The translations under genes were made by a program, and so were the position numbers. From Gavia stellata (taxonomy: Eukaryota; Chordata; Aves; Gaviiformes; Gaviidae), in the NCBI RefSeq assembly GCF_030936135.1, contig NC_082597.1, positions 72,646,495 through 72,710,494 of the forward strand: DNA of 64,000 bases, in the 5' to 3' direction. This document shows, in pieces, positions 1 through 12,895 of this stretch (positions are counted from its first letter, which is position 1; each line of letters opens with the position of its first letter). The notes beneath the pieces were generated by a model that saw nothing but the letters and a program-made list of their open reading frames with translations, searched no databases and was not told the DNA's origin.

Positions 1-1355
1 GCAGCAAGCTCTGGGTGTATTGAACTTCAGAACACCTTACAGCTACGCTGCCATTACAGCGTAGCAACTGAATAATACTGCGTCCCTCTTCAAACTGTGC
101 CTGTCATTTCTAAGAGCAATTAGGGTCTTTGCTATTATTACTGGTTTTCTATGACGAACATTTGGAGGTGGCCATGTACAACAGGATAAAACTCTCAAAA
201 TAAACAGGCTTTCATTCAATTTGTGTAAATTTGAAAAAAGCTTGCTTTTGCTTCTTGCTGTCAAAGTATCTTTGACAGCAGTATTATTTATCAGAAAAAT
301 TGATTTTGGAAACAACTGATTTCTAAGATACTTTATTATGTTTTACACCAGTGATAACTACTGCTAGAATGAGGTCATAAATTCCTTGCTATGTTTAATC
401 CCAGGAGTTGCTTTATACAATATTCTGTTGTTGCCAAAATAGAGTAACTTAATCTATGTCTGTCTTTCAGCACTAATGGCTTCTGTTGAAAAAATTCATG
501 CCTCAGATGTATGGACCTGACCTATGAAAATATGAGAAGATATTGTACAGTATATTTTAAATCTATGAAATTCATAGTTCTGATGCTTTTGGCCACAGAG
601 CATCATTTTATCACTTCCTGGAAAATGTTTATTCCAAGAGAGCTTTAAATGGCCCACATGTACACTCAACAACCTTCAGATTGTTCTCCTGATACCAGCT
701 TGCTGCTATGATTTCTGTGCACATAAAATAAAGGCTCTTTTTAATGTGCAGCCTACAGTCAGAACTTTATTTGATATTCTCCAGAATTTAATGTTCTTTT
801 AGTTACGGATCATATAAGTTTACTTTTTTGCTTCTTCTAGATGCATAACTTGGTTAATTTTACATATCACCACTAAACCTTGTTTTACACTTTTTAAACA
901 CTACAATTTAATGGTTTAACATTTTATTTGTAAAATTTTTATAAATATATGCATATAGATATATTTAAAATGTGCCATTTTTATTATTGCTTAGTAAAAT
1001 ATGTCCTGTTTCTGCTGTAATTATTTCTTGGTCAGGTTGCAATGTCAGCAGTTACTGCCACACTTCTGTCAACATATACATTAATGTTAGTGGTTACTTT
1101 TTTAAATAAAATGGAGTGTAGGTATTTTGAGGTACTGGGCTTTTCCTTCGTTGGGTTAGGGTGTGTACAGCAATAAGCAGGTTTTCAATCCAGTACTTAG
1201 TTTGTGTACAAATGTAATTATGTTCATTGTGTATATATTATACAATGAGCACATACAATGTAAGTATAAGAAGCCACTTATTATTGTTCAAATACGAATG
1301 TTCATATCCCATTTCTTTTATATCACATTAAATAAATGTTGATGTTCTTAAGGAC
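1..1355 (+). other. AU-rich 3'-UTR-like segment of an upstream gene
   Basis: This stretch is AT-rich with no convincing coding frame. It carries three AATAAA hexamers on the + strand (727-732, 1105-1110, 1331-1336), T-rich stretches and ATTTA-like elements, as in long vertebrate 3' UTRs. In other vertebrates the gene upstream of AEBP2 in the same orientation is PLEKHA5, so this could be its 3' UTR; that rests on remembered gene order, not on a sequence match. The first 75 bases are open in frame 1 up to a TAA, but I do not recognise the peptide. It could equally be plain intergenic DNA. Confidence 0.3.
1331..1336 (+). terminator. Candidate distal polyadenylation signal
   Basis: Canonical AATAAA, followed within 10-30 bases by T/G-rich sequence (GTTGATGTTCTT and later TTGTATGGTTAG), which is the usual cleavage-signal layout. 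It is the last of three AATAAA hexamers in the 3'-UTR-like segment at the window start. Such hexamers are common by chance in AT-rich DNA, so confidence is low. Confidence 0.25.
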
Positions 1356-4300
1356 TTGTATGGTTAGTATTTCTTCCAGCAAGCAGATGTCACACTGTGT
1401 TCCACCTTTTGATGTGGGGAACGCAACGATTCTTTACCGCATTGGCGATGTCACCTGTCAACCAGAGTAGCAGTGACAGACTCTTAAGACATTCCAGTCT
1501 TCCTCTACGGGGAAAGAATAAGGCTGCAACACAGAACAAAAGACAACCTGAGACTGAGACGCAAGAAATACAGGTTCAGCTCCTGACTCTCCCAGACATG
1601 TATCGTGATGTTGGAATAATCACTTAGTCATTCTGTGCCTCCATTCCCTGCCTGTTTACTTGAGAGGTAATAGCCTGTCCTACTGGGGTGTGGTGAGTAG
1701 TAATTCAGTATTTTGAAATATTGAATGCCACGTTCAGTGGGGTTAAGGAGAGAAGTATGATGATTCCTTGAGGCTTTGACATCTGCAAAGCATCTTCCAG
1801 AAACTGAAAGAAAACCTGAAATAATTTGTCAAGTGTCATCATGCTACAGATGTTACTAGCTTCACTTTTCCATCTCACACAGCTGTCTGAATTTGCCTGA
1901 GACAAAAGAGGTTTAGAAAAGAATGATGAAAAAATGAAAAGATTTAAGGGAAAGCTTTTGAATCTATGATGTAAAGCTAAGAAATCTTTTACAGGTTCAG
2001 GCAACTGCTGTGTACTTTGGTGCATGTGTTGTGCCCTAAGTGGTAAGGCAAGTTTCGTAAGACGACGACTGCCAGTTCCTGTTGTGCTTTTTTATCACAG
2101 AAATTATATCCTGTTCAAGTTAATATTGCTGTGCTAGAGACTATATATATAATTCCTTGTGCTTTTCCATAGTGGAGTGCCTGAGATTAACACACAGTTT
2201 GAAAGTAACTCTTTATCATTGCCCCCCTAAGTAGGAGGCTATGTTTGTTTTACTCTTCTGCCACACCCAGCTCTGCTGCCAGTTCTTCCTGGGGCTCTTT
2301 GCCACAAAGACACAAGAGTATGCTCTCGGTCTACTTGTCGTTTTACCATTTTCTTTGAAAAGTGAAGAAATAGGAGGCAGAATTTAGCAGCAGAGCTTGG
2401 AGGATTGTAGTGAAAGAGATGGCTGAAGGAAAGAAGATGAATCATGATGCAGGCAGACGGCATCCAGCTGAAAGTTTGACCAAATAGCCTTTCCTCCTTT
2501 TTTGGAACGGTAGCCCCAGATTAGTGCATCCTTCCATCCAAAACACAGAGCAAACAAGAGGAACATAATTTTAATTGCTCAACCAGCTGAGGTTTAAGTT
2601 CAGTGGCCCCACTGGAACACCTGGGGTAAAACAACTAGGACACACCCTGTTCTCTCCCTCACCCTTCTAGAGAGAGCTGTTAGCTGTCAAGCTTTGCAAT
2701 CTCTTTCTGTCCTTGCTGCCAAGAAAAGAATTGCAACCAATAAAGGAAAGAATGACTAAGTGGTTTTTGGACATTTATAGATCTTGTCTGTGTTTATAGC
2801 AGTTGTCAGTTTGGTGTATCTGCGAAGTACGTGCAGCTTATACTGAAGCTGGGGGAGGGTGGGAGAATTAGCAAGTTTTTGCTGGTATAACTGTTGGCAA
2901 AGACAGCAAATGTAAATGATGCAGGAATGTATTAATGCTCATAGACTATAATTTCACTTCCTGTGGGTACTTGCAGCAAAGACTTGCAGTTTCATTGGGT
3001 GCTCTATTTTTTTGTGTCTTATGGAAAAAATGTATGGCTTTGTGTTATCACAGAGCATCTACTGTCTCTTTACCTCATCAGAATAACTCATCCCAGTGAT
3101 CATACTCATGAGATATAAAAATATCAGAATACTGATATTGTCAGCCTTCAAACATCTATTTTGAGTTTGTATCTAGGATATTTTTATATTTCTGACTGAT
3201 TGCTTTATTGGCTATTGCACTGACATTTGTATATACGGAACATGTGCTTTTTTCAAAAGCAGGAGTCCTTAAGAATAATGCAACACATTCTCTACAGATG
3301 TTCATGCTTTTCAGAACCAATTACATCTATTTTTGTCTTTTGTTCACCATTTGCGTTGTTCCAAGACTACTAGAGAATGTGATTCTTTTAAGTCCCTTAA
3401 TAAAGTGACATTACTCAAAAAGTTATAGCTGGTGTCTTGGCAGTTTTTGTATGTTGTGGACTGGCTCAAAGAGAAAGACCTCACTGGGCAGTCAAAACCA
3501 AAACCTTGTTTGTATTATTATTGTGAGGGGGGGAAAAGTAGTCTTCAGTTAATATTTCCGCATAAATATAGCTGTCATAAAATGAATCCAATAAGGTTCC
3601 ATCTTCAGGAAATCAGAAAAATTTTAAACAGTTAATTTCTATCTAAATCACTTTAATTGGACAGTCTGGGAAAGAATTACTACCCACCTTATTGTATCCA
3701 CTAGATGTAGTAACCAGGAGTACATACATGAAAAACGTTAATGGATTACACTGTTAGTAATAGATCTACTAAATTCTCTAGTACTTGGACTGGTGGGTTA
3801 AGTTATATCCTGGATGAGTAAAGCAGCAGAGTGGAAGATCTTTAATCAGTGGTAGTGCGGGATAACTCTTACCCCAAACTTTTCATTATATTGTAACAAT
3901 AAGGTGGGGTTTTTTTTTTCCTTTTCTAATAAACCAAACCATAAATAGTACTCACTCAGATCTCAGGAGTGGGTCATCATGTCTTTTCTGCACAATACTT
4001 TTTTGTCCCTGGATTTTGCTATACTTATTTTCTGAAGTTATTCTAGGGTAGCTTAATCTTATTTCAGTTTGAATCCTCGATTAAAATGTTATTTTCCATC
4101 CTTCGGAAAGTTGACGTTTAAATGGCCAATGAACAAATTGCCTATACCTGGCATTAATAATATATCTGAAACAACTTAATTTAACTTTTCTTAAGGATGC
4201 ATGTGAAGATAACAAAGCAACATCTGGCCTTCATTTCTTCTAAGGAACATTATATATACTTGCTGTTATATCCTTGGACCTGTTTAGCTTGTCCATATGG

Positions 4301-6774
4301 GAACACTGAAGAAGCTGCTACAAAATAAAATGGAATATACTAGTGGCTGCAAGCAAATGTCTGGCCCAAAATGAAGGCTAAAAGCAGCTGCTTTCTGAGC
4401 TTGACACGCACAACTTGTTATCCGGCTGTTCCAGATGTGTCAGTAGTCAAATGTTACTTGTGGAATGAAGTTTTTGGTATTTTTTGTGATGTTTCTTCAT
4501 TCTGTCTTATGCCAAAGAAAATGTTTTTAAGGTCTGTCTAAATATTACCTAGCTGTTATTGTGAAACTGCAAGCAACTCTTAATTGTTGCTATGGGTAAG
4601 TAACATCGCCACAGTGGTTGCTAATTGGCTCATGTGGCAGTCTCGCTATGGATGTGTTTAAGAACACTTCTTTAGGCTGGGTTAGGTTCTGTTTGGAATA
4701 AAGAAAAAGCTGTAAGCAAATGGTGCTGTTTCCAGTGGACTGCTGTAGAGTGTATCAGGACAAAAACAGATGTGATCTCATTAACTTCTTTATTGCTGAA
4801 ACCAAACCTAAAATAAGGAATTAATTTTTTGTCAAATTCTATCCAGATCTGTGTTCTATGGAACAGGAATACTTCAAAGAATTTCAGACTAAAAATGGAA
4901 ACACGCTCTTCCTCTTTTGAAGGTGAAATCAGTACTGCTTAAAAAAAAAAAAAGCAGACTCCCTCAGGTTTAACTTTATACGTAGAAGAAGCAAGATTTA
5001 CTTATGGCCTAGAGATTTGGTCAATGAAAACTTTCGTCCTCATCTGTTGTCATCTGGTAGTTTTCCTGAATCACAGTGAAGTGACTGGCACTGTCCAGGA
5101 CTCTCTTCTGCAACTTTAAATCCACTCCAGCCCAATGCGTAAAATATTCTGCATTCCTTGTATGGAGAAAAAATGCCTTATCCATGCAACAGCTGTCTGT
5201 CCCTACATAAGCAGCTGAATCCAGGCCACCAGTTTTTTGCTTGAAATTGCTAAAAACTGCAGGTGCTTAGCATCTTGAAAGATCAAGCTCAAAGCATATC
5301 ATGTGAGGCACCCAACACTTCCAAGTAACTCGCATCTGAATCTCCCTTATTTTCAGCAATAGATTCTATTTAGAAGAAAAAAGATTATTTTTTTTTCAAA
5401 GTACTAGTCACATTGCTAGAAATCAAATAATTAGTAGGTACAATCAACTATATAAGAATTTATTTGATAAAATTGTCATTAATTGACAAGAGTACATTTC
5501 AAAGCAATTGGAAGAAAGCTGCAAAATTCAGCAACTCTCAACTCATAAAAACCACCTCTTCACAATATGGATTTCTGCTGAATCTTGGCACTGATTACGT
5601 GTGTAGTTGACTGCTCTGTATTGTGCAACTTTCTTCTTGGTAAAATCTCAGGTCAGCAAGAATGTGAAAGCTGTTTCAGATGTTTTAGCTTTAAAGATGA
5701 ATCATTTATTATTTTTTTTTAATATTTTCATGCTCATCCACCAGTCTTGGAAACAGCCGTTAGTGGCTATTGCATTTATTCTTTTTATACACTGAAATGG
5801 TCATGTCTAGACAGAGAGAAAAAAGGCAACTGGACTTTCTGATTAATGTTTTCTGATGTTTGTGACTGCTGCTATTTTATGTTTGATTTCTGGCTGCCTG
5901 GTGACTGTCTCAGAGAGTTTACACGTACAAGGGCTGGTACTGCATGGAAGCCAACTTGTGTATGAGTGCGGACTAGCCGAAGGTGTCATTTTGTGAGCTA
6001 GGAGATTGCCTGGAAACCTGGGATTGTTTGATTTAAAGCACCTTGCAATAACATTTCTGGCTGTTTTCTTAGCCTATGCCATCATACCTGTAGTATTTTG
6101 TAACTACTGTTTCTAGTATATTGTGCCTACAAATAATAAATATTTTTAATAAAGACAAAGTGCCGGGATAATGTGTTGAGATCCTGATCGCTATTTACAA
6201 GGTGGGAGTTACTAATTAAAGAACCAGTCTCTCAACCATTTAGGAGATTGTGTTAGTGAAAAGGAATTGGTTAATCCTCAAATGAATTGCAACATTGGGA
6301 AAACCATACTTGCATAATCTCATTCTTTGGAATATGGGGGGATGACTACTCTAAACTCACAGCATGTTATTTTAAAACTTTTATTTCATGATCTTAAAGC
6401 TATTCCATTCTGTGTGATCAGCTGAATGTAACCTAGCTAAGCTCCTCTTCATTTCCATTATCCAGAATTTAGGACAAGGAAGAAAAGAGGTCATGACATT
6501 TTGATCATTTTTTCCTCATTAAAATCTTGTGGACCCCAAGGAGTACAGTTGGGTCATGTTTGTAAAAGGTAGGAGTCTAAAGCCTCGCTTTGAGCCATGC
6601 CTATTTCAGAGAAGTGCTCTGCACAAATTACTATACATCTTTCCCTGTCTGTCTGGTTCCAGGCCAGGGCACTTCAGTTATTTCACTTTTGAACAGAATC
6701 CCTAACTTTTACAACATTTTCAGGCAATAAATCATAGGCAGCCTGTGAAGTCTAAGATCTCTTTACAGCTGATG
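1356..6774. other. Intergenic, no recognised gene
   Basis: AT-rich single-copy-looking DNA. All open frames are short, have no recognisable domain and no coding-like composition. Short poly-A/T runs are present (for example a run of A near 4940). I see no RNA gene or recognisable mobile element here. Confidence 0.6.
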
Positions 6775-6776
6775 TC

Positions 6777-6900
6777 ACAGAGTCACAGAATCACTAAGGT
6801 TGGAAAAGACCTGTAAGATCATCAAGTCCAACCATTAAAAAAAAACAAAAAAAAAAACCAACCACAACCACCTCTAAGCTATTAGGAGGGTGACTATGTA
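6777..6900 (-). mobile_element. CR1 LINE 3'-end fragment (minus strand)
   Basis: The + strand reads as the reverse complement of the CR1 3' terminus: repeated CACAGAATCAC-type units, then GGTTGGAAAAGACCTGTAAG, then ATCATCAAGTCCAACCATTA. Past about 6835 the match is interrupted by an A-rich stretch (runs of A broken by C) and becomes weak. CR1 is the dominant bird non-LTR retrotransposon, and most copies are 5'-truncated like this one. The element's sense strand is minus. Confidence 0.8.
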
Positions 6901-9900
6901 CAGGGGTGAATCCTAGTTAAAGCCTAAGCACTCCAGACTTCATAGGCAATTCCCAAACCCTCGGATGCTGCAACTGCATCTTTGTCTGAATGCAGCAAAC
7001 CGGATTTCTGTTCAGTTGATCAGACGGCCTCCTCCAACAACTATTGAGGAGCTGTTGATTTTAAGGTTGCCCAGCAAGCTGGGTATGTGTTTTGAAAGGT
7101 GGTGCTAGCAATCAATATTACTGCACTAGGAGGCTTTCCCTCCTGCAGCCCTCCCTTTTTCCTGCAGCTGTCAATAGGCACAGACTTGCTGCCTTGTGCT
7201 GTACGAACAGTGTTATCACCTGTTGGCCTTGATGCAAAAGCAGCCAATCTAAGCTTCCTTCCAGTATCTGCACTGGGAAGATAAGTTGAGTTAACGGGGG
7301 AAGCAGAAGATGTACTTTATCAGTCCAAGTTCAAGTACTCACCCGGAAGGACCCTGAAAGAGCAAAGTTAGCCTTGCTGCAGCTGCTGCTGCAGCCGCTT
7401 TCCCACTTCAGCTTTCCTCCTTTTTCCTCTCTGCCTGTGCTTTTGTCCTCATGGTGTGGTTGCCATTGTGTAGTAGTTTTAAGGGATGAAAGCAAATAAT
7501 TGCTGATGGGTGACATGATAGCGCTTTAAATGGGAATGCAGATTGGTTCCAATACCAAGCAATATAGTAATGCAGACAAAGCAAGTGGCAGCAGCACAAC
7601 AGGCTTAGGGTGATGGCCATAAGCGTAAGTGACTGACAAAAGAAACTGTGATATACAAATAACCAATATGTGTTTTAAAAAAAACCCTGATGTTAAAATG
7701 TCCAGAACTATCAGAAATCTTGTGGTCTGGGAAACTGTGTAACTTGCAAGCTGTCCAGATGCGGCACAGACTGCAGCTGACCTGTCATCTTAGTAATATT
7801 TAGTAACCCGTTCTCTTCTGACTTTCTGGGAATCCGGGTGCTGAGCACGCGCAGGAAATCAGGGATTACAAACTTGTCTGAACTTTTCACTGCCAGACAT
7901 TAACATGCGGACGCAGCAGCCTGTATGTAAATGATGTTATCTGAGCTGTTTTATGCATGTGTTTCCAGGATAAGAAAGGAGATTATTTCATTGTGTGAAC
8001 TAATTACCTGTGAGGAAAAAATTAGAACCTGTTCAATGTTAATGCCAAGCTGTATTTTTATTAACCTTCATACTCAGTGATCCAGTGTTGCATGTTTATT
8101 GTGTATTTTCAAATATTAAGGACTTGATCCTTTAACCTAAATGAAAGACATTCTTGATGTGACTATGCATAAACAGGTTTCTTTACAAGGTTGTAGCCAC
8201 ATCTCAGAACCTTCCTTTGCCCATAAAATGGGGTTGCTTCACCAACCATAAAGACAAAGTGACTTTTAAGTGTCATGGTATTGCTGCTTAATCATGCACA
8301 GCAACAATTAAAGATAAAAAGTGGACAATCGTATTAAACTGGAACGACAGGACAAATTACTGCAGAACAGAGAAAATATGTTCTTAGCATCATCTGGAGT
8401 TGTGTACAACCAAGGCAACAGAGTTCATGTTCATATAGCAGACCTGAGCCCGGATCGGAACAGCCCTTTTGGCTTCAGGTAGACAGCTTGGATGATTAAA
8501 AGTTAAACACGCTCATACTGCAAACATGATATGAGATAAATAGAATTTGTGCAAGACTCTGATCTCTTGTGGTTACTACATCTCAGCCGAAATTCAGCAT
8601 GTTGCTCATTAATACTATAATTAGGTAAGGGAGGAGGGGAGTAACTCTCAGATATTTCATGTTTTAATATTTGTGTAGCTTTTAAACCAGCGTTTATTTT
8701 GTCATATTTTGTTAAGCATGATATAAACTGGTTTGTTTAGTTTTGCATATATATTTTACTACGGAGCATAAGCTGATAATAATATGTTCTATGTAATGGA
8801 AATGAATATGTGTGCAATACGCTAAAGGCAGTTACCGCAGTACAGTGCAGCTGGTGGACTGAGATCACCTAATGCAATGAAAGAAAGTCCCAAAATCTGA
8901 CTGTATTAGTATGAAAAAGACCTCCAAAATGTGTGCTAGTATAACAAAACTGAAAAGACAAGTGGTTCACAGCCATTGTTCCAGCACTTAATTAATGTGA
9001 AAATAATTAAGAGTGGTGGGAGAATTTTTTTTTTTTCTGTAAAGCGCCATTTTAAACTGGCTGCTTTGCTACCTCTTTACATGGAACTTGTGGTTGTGAG
9101 AGAAACTGGGAAGTGAACGTGGCTGAGGAACATTTGTGTAAGATTAGGTCCTCAAGGTAGCAGGGAGCACAGAAACCGTGGCCTGAAGCAGTGCCAAAAG
9201 ATTTTCCTTGGAAGAAATAAGGCAAAGTAGGTCGTCACTCTCTACAGAGCTGATACCTTAACACCTTTCAGTGCCTGAGTTACATTTCTATAATACATGC
9301 CTCTTTGTAGTACCTCTCATGCACTAGCACAACCTAAATCAAATAGTTTTCTCAACTTAGAGTCCCCAGTTCTATGTGAAGACATGTAGGCATGAATTGT
9401 TGTAAGATGCACCACATTTAAAATCAGATCTTTTTCACCTTGCTCTAAAGTGTTATAATAAAAATGTTTCCTGTATTTTCCAGACTTTAAATAGCTGAAT
9501 CCACTTTTCACCAAGTTGAAACAAATGCTTAGCATTGCTAAAACCAGCTAGAAATTCAACCATAAAGATGATGGTTCTGATAAATTATCTAGTCAAATGT
9601 AATACAAAGCCAAACTGCTGCCATTTGTCCTTAGCAACAGCTTGCTAAGAATTTATAGTGTCACATTTTCCTACTGTATTTTAAGTAGTATAGTAAGTTG
9701 TTTTGGGGCACTGAATTGCCTAGGAAAAGTACTTGAAAGTATTTGTTTCTTGAATATAGTTTACATGTGTCACTAGGCAAAAATCATTAAGTACATAATA
9801 AATGTTCATCTTCACTGAAAAAAGAAGTTTTAAAAGACTGAATAGAATCAAGTGTGTTACGTGATTAAAAACTAGGCCCATCTCTTTTGAGAACACTCCA

Positions 9901-12436
9901 TGTGTATGTATAAGAACAGCTTTCACTGGAAGGCTTCAAAGACAGTCAACTATACCTCAGAGCAATCCTGGGAAAGAGACTCTATTATGCACATCCTAAC
10001 TATGGTTAAATTGCTGCATAACAAAATGATAAAACGGTTTGCCCACTCCTAATCAGTCAGTTGCTTTGGAGAGTCTGTGGGCAACTGAGCCGGGAATAGA
10101 CTTCAGGAGAGGGGAATCACTGCTTTGCCTATTAGAAGATGTGCAGCGCATCTACAGGGCACGTCATTGGGGCATTAAGCTAATTTAGGATTTAAGTCTC
10201 CCGGTTCTGCAATGTATTCCAGGCTTCCTGAGAGAGGAACCCTCACAGCTATTTAAATTCTGAATTATGGAAGGGTCACGGTGCAACTTAGAATCTCCTG
10301 TGTGATATGTTCTGAGTCCCCACCTCCTAGCAGCCATCCTCCATAGGCCAACAATATCTGGATTTGCTATGAGTTCCTCAAGACTCCTTAGTTCCCCAGC
10401 TCTGAAGTTTGACATTCTGGCCCCACTGAGGTCATTGGAATTTTGCAATCAATACCAGAGAGGCCAGACTTTCAGATAAGGCTTGTAGAGCTCATCTGAG
10501 AGCACACATGTTTGACTCTTCAATTTGCAATAAAGATGGCTGTTACGAGATTGGTTGTAAAGCACCCGATCTCAGTTTCAGTTCCATTAGTGATAATCAG
10601 CAAGAGCATAATGCAAGTTTCTAAATGTTCACATTTATATTCCCAGTGATTCAAATTAACAGTATTGGAACTTGATCAACCTTCCCATAGTCAAAAATCC
10701 CTTAGTTTCTCCTTCCTCATTTACATTATGAGGATCTCAGCCATGTAGCAACCATTTTCAGTCATTTCGGTAAAATAAAAGCTTCACTGTGAATGGAAGA
10801 GTCTCATAGGTCCCAGCTGATACTGCCACAGAAATCCTCTCAGCTTCTTGCCCCAAAGCTGCCATGCAAACATCACAGCAGACATGCTGGCCTGTAAGAC
10901 TGAGATAACAGGAGTGGCAGTTGTTACATCGATGGAGTTGGATTGCAGAATGTGCTGGTATTTGTACAGGTTTTCTACAGATTACTGCTGCCTTCTACGT
11001 GGCATTTTTGTTGCCAGGGAGGGGCAGAGGGGAATGCAGGAAGGCTAGGTGCTGCCCCTGTTAAACTGAATAGATGAATGAGAGAAGGTGTGTGAGTATT
11101 GAAGGGGGAGGAGGGGGCAGAAGAGTTCCATTTTTGCCATATTGCAACTATATTCCAGCTTCAGAGGGCAAGAGTGGGGAAGATTGCAGAGTAAAACCAG
11201 GGAGATTTGACAAGCAGGCATTCCCCAGTCTCTGTTGCCAGTACGCAGACAAGGCAGCGCAGTTTCTTTGGCACAGAACTGCTGCAGTGAGCTGATGAAG
11301 ATCTTTTCAGTCCCTGGGCTTCCCAGTGCTGTCATGACAACAGCTACTTTCTTGGTCCTGCTGAAACCCCTTTTTCACATTCAGTGAATGCCATACACAG
11401 AAAAGTAGGTTGTTCTTATCAATCTCCCTCTCTCTCTCAGATTTGATTGACTGAGAATAGGGAAGGACTCTGTACTTCTATGGACTTGGTTTATTTTCCA
11501 TGAACATGACAGATCCTTGATCTTATAGGAAAGGTTTGAAGAGTTATGAACTGGAAATACTGGTTTAATAGCTTAGAAGACGAATACACTATCTGTGATA
11601 AATATTTATTGTTAGTGGCAAATGGCAATAAAGTCATGCTGCTGGTTTTGTAATTGTTAAATTAGTTTCGACTACTTTGAGTATGACTTCTGCTGTTCAG
11701 TAAATACCATAATAATGGAAGGGCTAGTTTTTAGATACAAATCTGAACTTTTCTGAAATTCAGGTGTTTGATTGTCATGCTCAAGCCTACCAAATAATCA
11801 TTTTTATTTAAATACACTAATGCTGTATATCTCCAGCTGTTTGGCAAACATTCCATGACCTGAATTTTTCTTGTAACATGAGCAGAGCAGTGGGGAGAGA
11901 AGAGGAATCGTCCAGCTGCAATGGCTTTGGGAAATCTGGACTTTGACACCTTCTCTATGACGGCATCTTGCATAAGGCTGACCAGACTGTGTGATAAATG
12001 CCTCTCTTAAGGATAACATCTCTCCCTTAACTCTCTAGCATGCCAAGATCTGGCAATCATGGAAAATATGTAATCTTAGTTGTTTATCACTTTTAATCTC
12101 ACGGGATTTAGCAGGACCCTAAATTTGTCATACACGCTATCACGGGAATTCTGAATGCAGTCATTAGTCTTTCAGGCTGCATCTAAACCTGCCTGCAGGG
12201 ACTCACTGCTTGGCCCCAGTCATGCAGCTCAGCTCAGCTTCTTTGGCTCCTGATCAGGGCTCCCTTCCTATCTTTAGAAATCATGGTGCAAGGCATGACT
12301 GGTGTGAACATGGTTTTCACCCCCATGTGAAGCTGGGGCAAATATGGTTATATCTGAGAACTCAGAAAAATATTTAATGTTTTTGCAGATTTGACAATGC
12401 CTGTGTCTTTGTGTAACATGGGAATAATACCTCAAC
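6901..12436. other. Intergenic, no recognised gene
   Basis: AT-rich DNA with scattered short open frames on both strands, none with a recognisable domain. Two minus-strand frames near 9360 and 10290 share the short peptide TGDSKL, which may reflect a short degraded repeat but is too little to classify. A CT dinucleotide run lies near 11428-11439. Confidence 0.6.
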
Positions 12437-12437
12437 T

Positions 12438-12895
12438 TCACAGAATCACAGAATAGTTGAGGTTGGAAGGCATGTCTGGAGATCACCAAGTCCAACCCGC
12501 TGCTTAAAGCTGCATCAGCTAGAACAGGTTGCTCAGGACCACGTCCAGACGTGTTTTGAATATCTTCAGGAATGGTGACGCCACAGGGTCTCTGGGCAAC
12601 CTCTTCCACTGCTTGACAGCCCTCACTGAGAAAAAGGTTTTTATTATCTTTAAATAGAATTTTCTGTGTTTCAGTTTGTGGCCATTGCCTCTGGCCCTTC
12701 TCCAGATACCACTGAGAAGAGTCTGGCTCCATCTTCTTTACTTCCCTCCTCAGGTATTTATACACCTTGATAAGATACCCCTGAGCCTTTACTTCTCCAG
12801 ACTGAACAGTTCCAGCTCTCTCAGCCTCTCCTCATCTGACATGCTCCACTCCCTTAATTATCTTCAGGGCCCCTTGCTGGGTCCACCACAGCGTG
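12438..12895 (-). mobile_element. CR1 LINE, 5'-truncated copy (minus strand)
   Basis: About 460 bases match the reverse complement of the CR1 3' region. It starts with tandem CACAGAATCACAGAAT, then GAGGTTGGAAGGCATGTCTG and CACCAAGTCCAACCCGCTGC. The typical internal block follows (GCCACAGGGTCTCTGGGCAA, TCCAGACTGAACAGTTCCAG, CTCTCAGCCTCTCCTCATCT). The order is that of avian CR1 read backwards, so the element lies on the minus strand. Open frames of up to 163 codons inside it (12274-12765) are chance frames of the repeat and its flank, not a gene. Confidence 0.9.

Noticed and set aside
9355..10310. Two minus-strand frames sharing the peptide TGDSKL (near 9360 and 10290)
   Set aside because: The underlying DNA similarity is only about a dozen bases with mismatches. 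This is too short to call a repeat family or gene.
12274..12765. 163-codon minus-strand frame
   Set aside because: It reads through the minus-strand CR1 3' region and its flank, and is not the reverse-transcriptase domain; it is a relic frame only.
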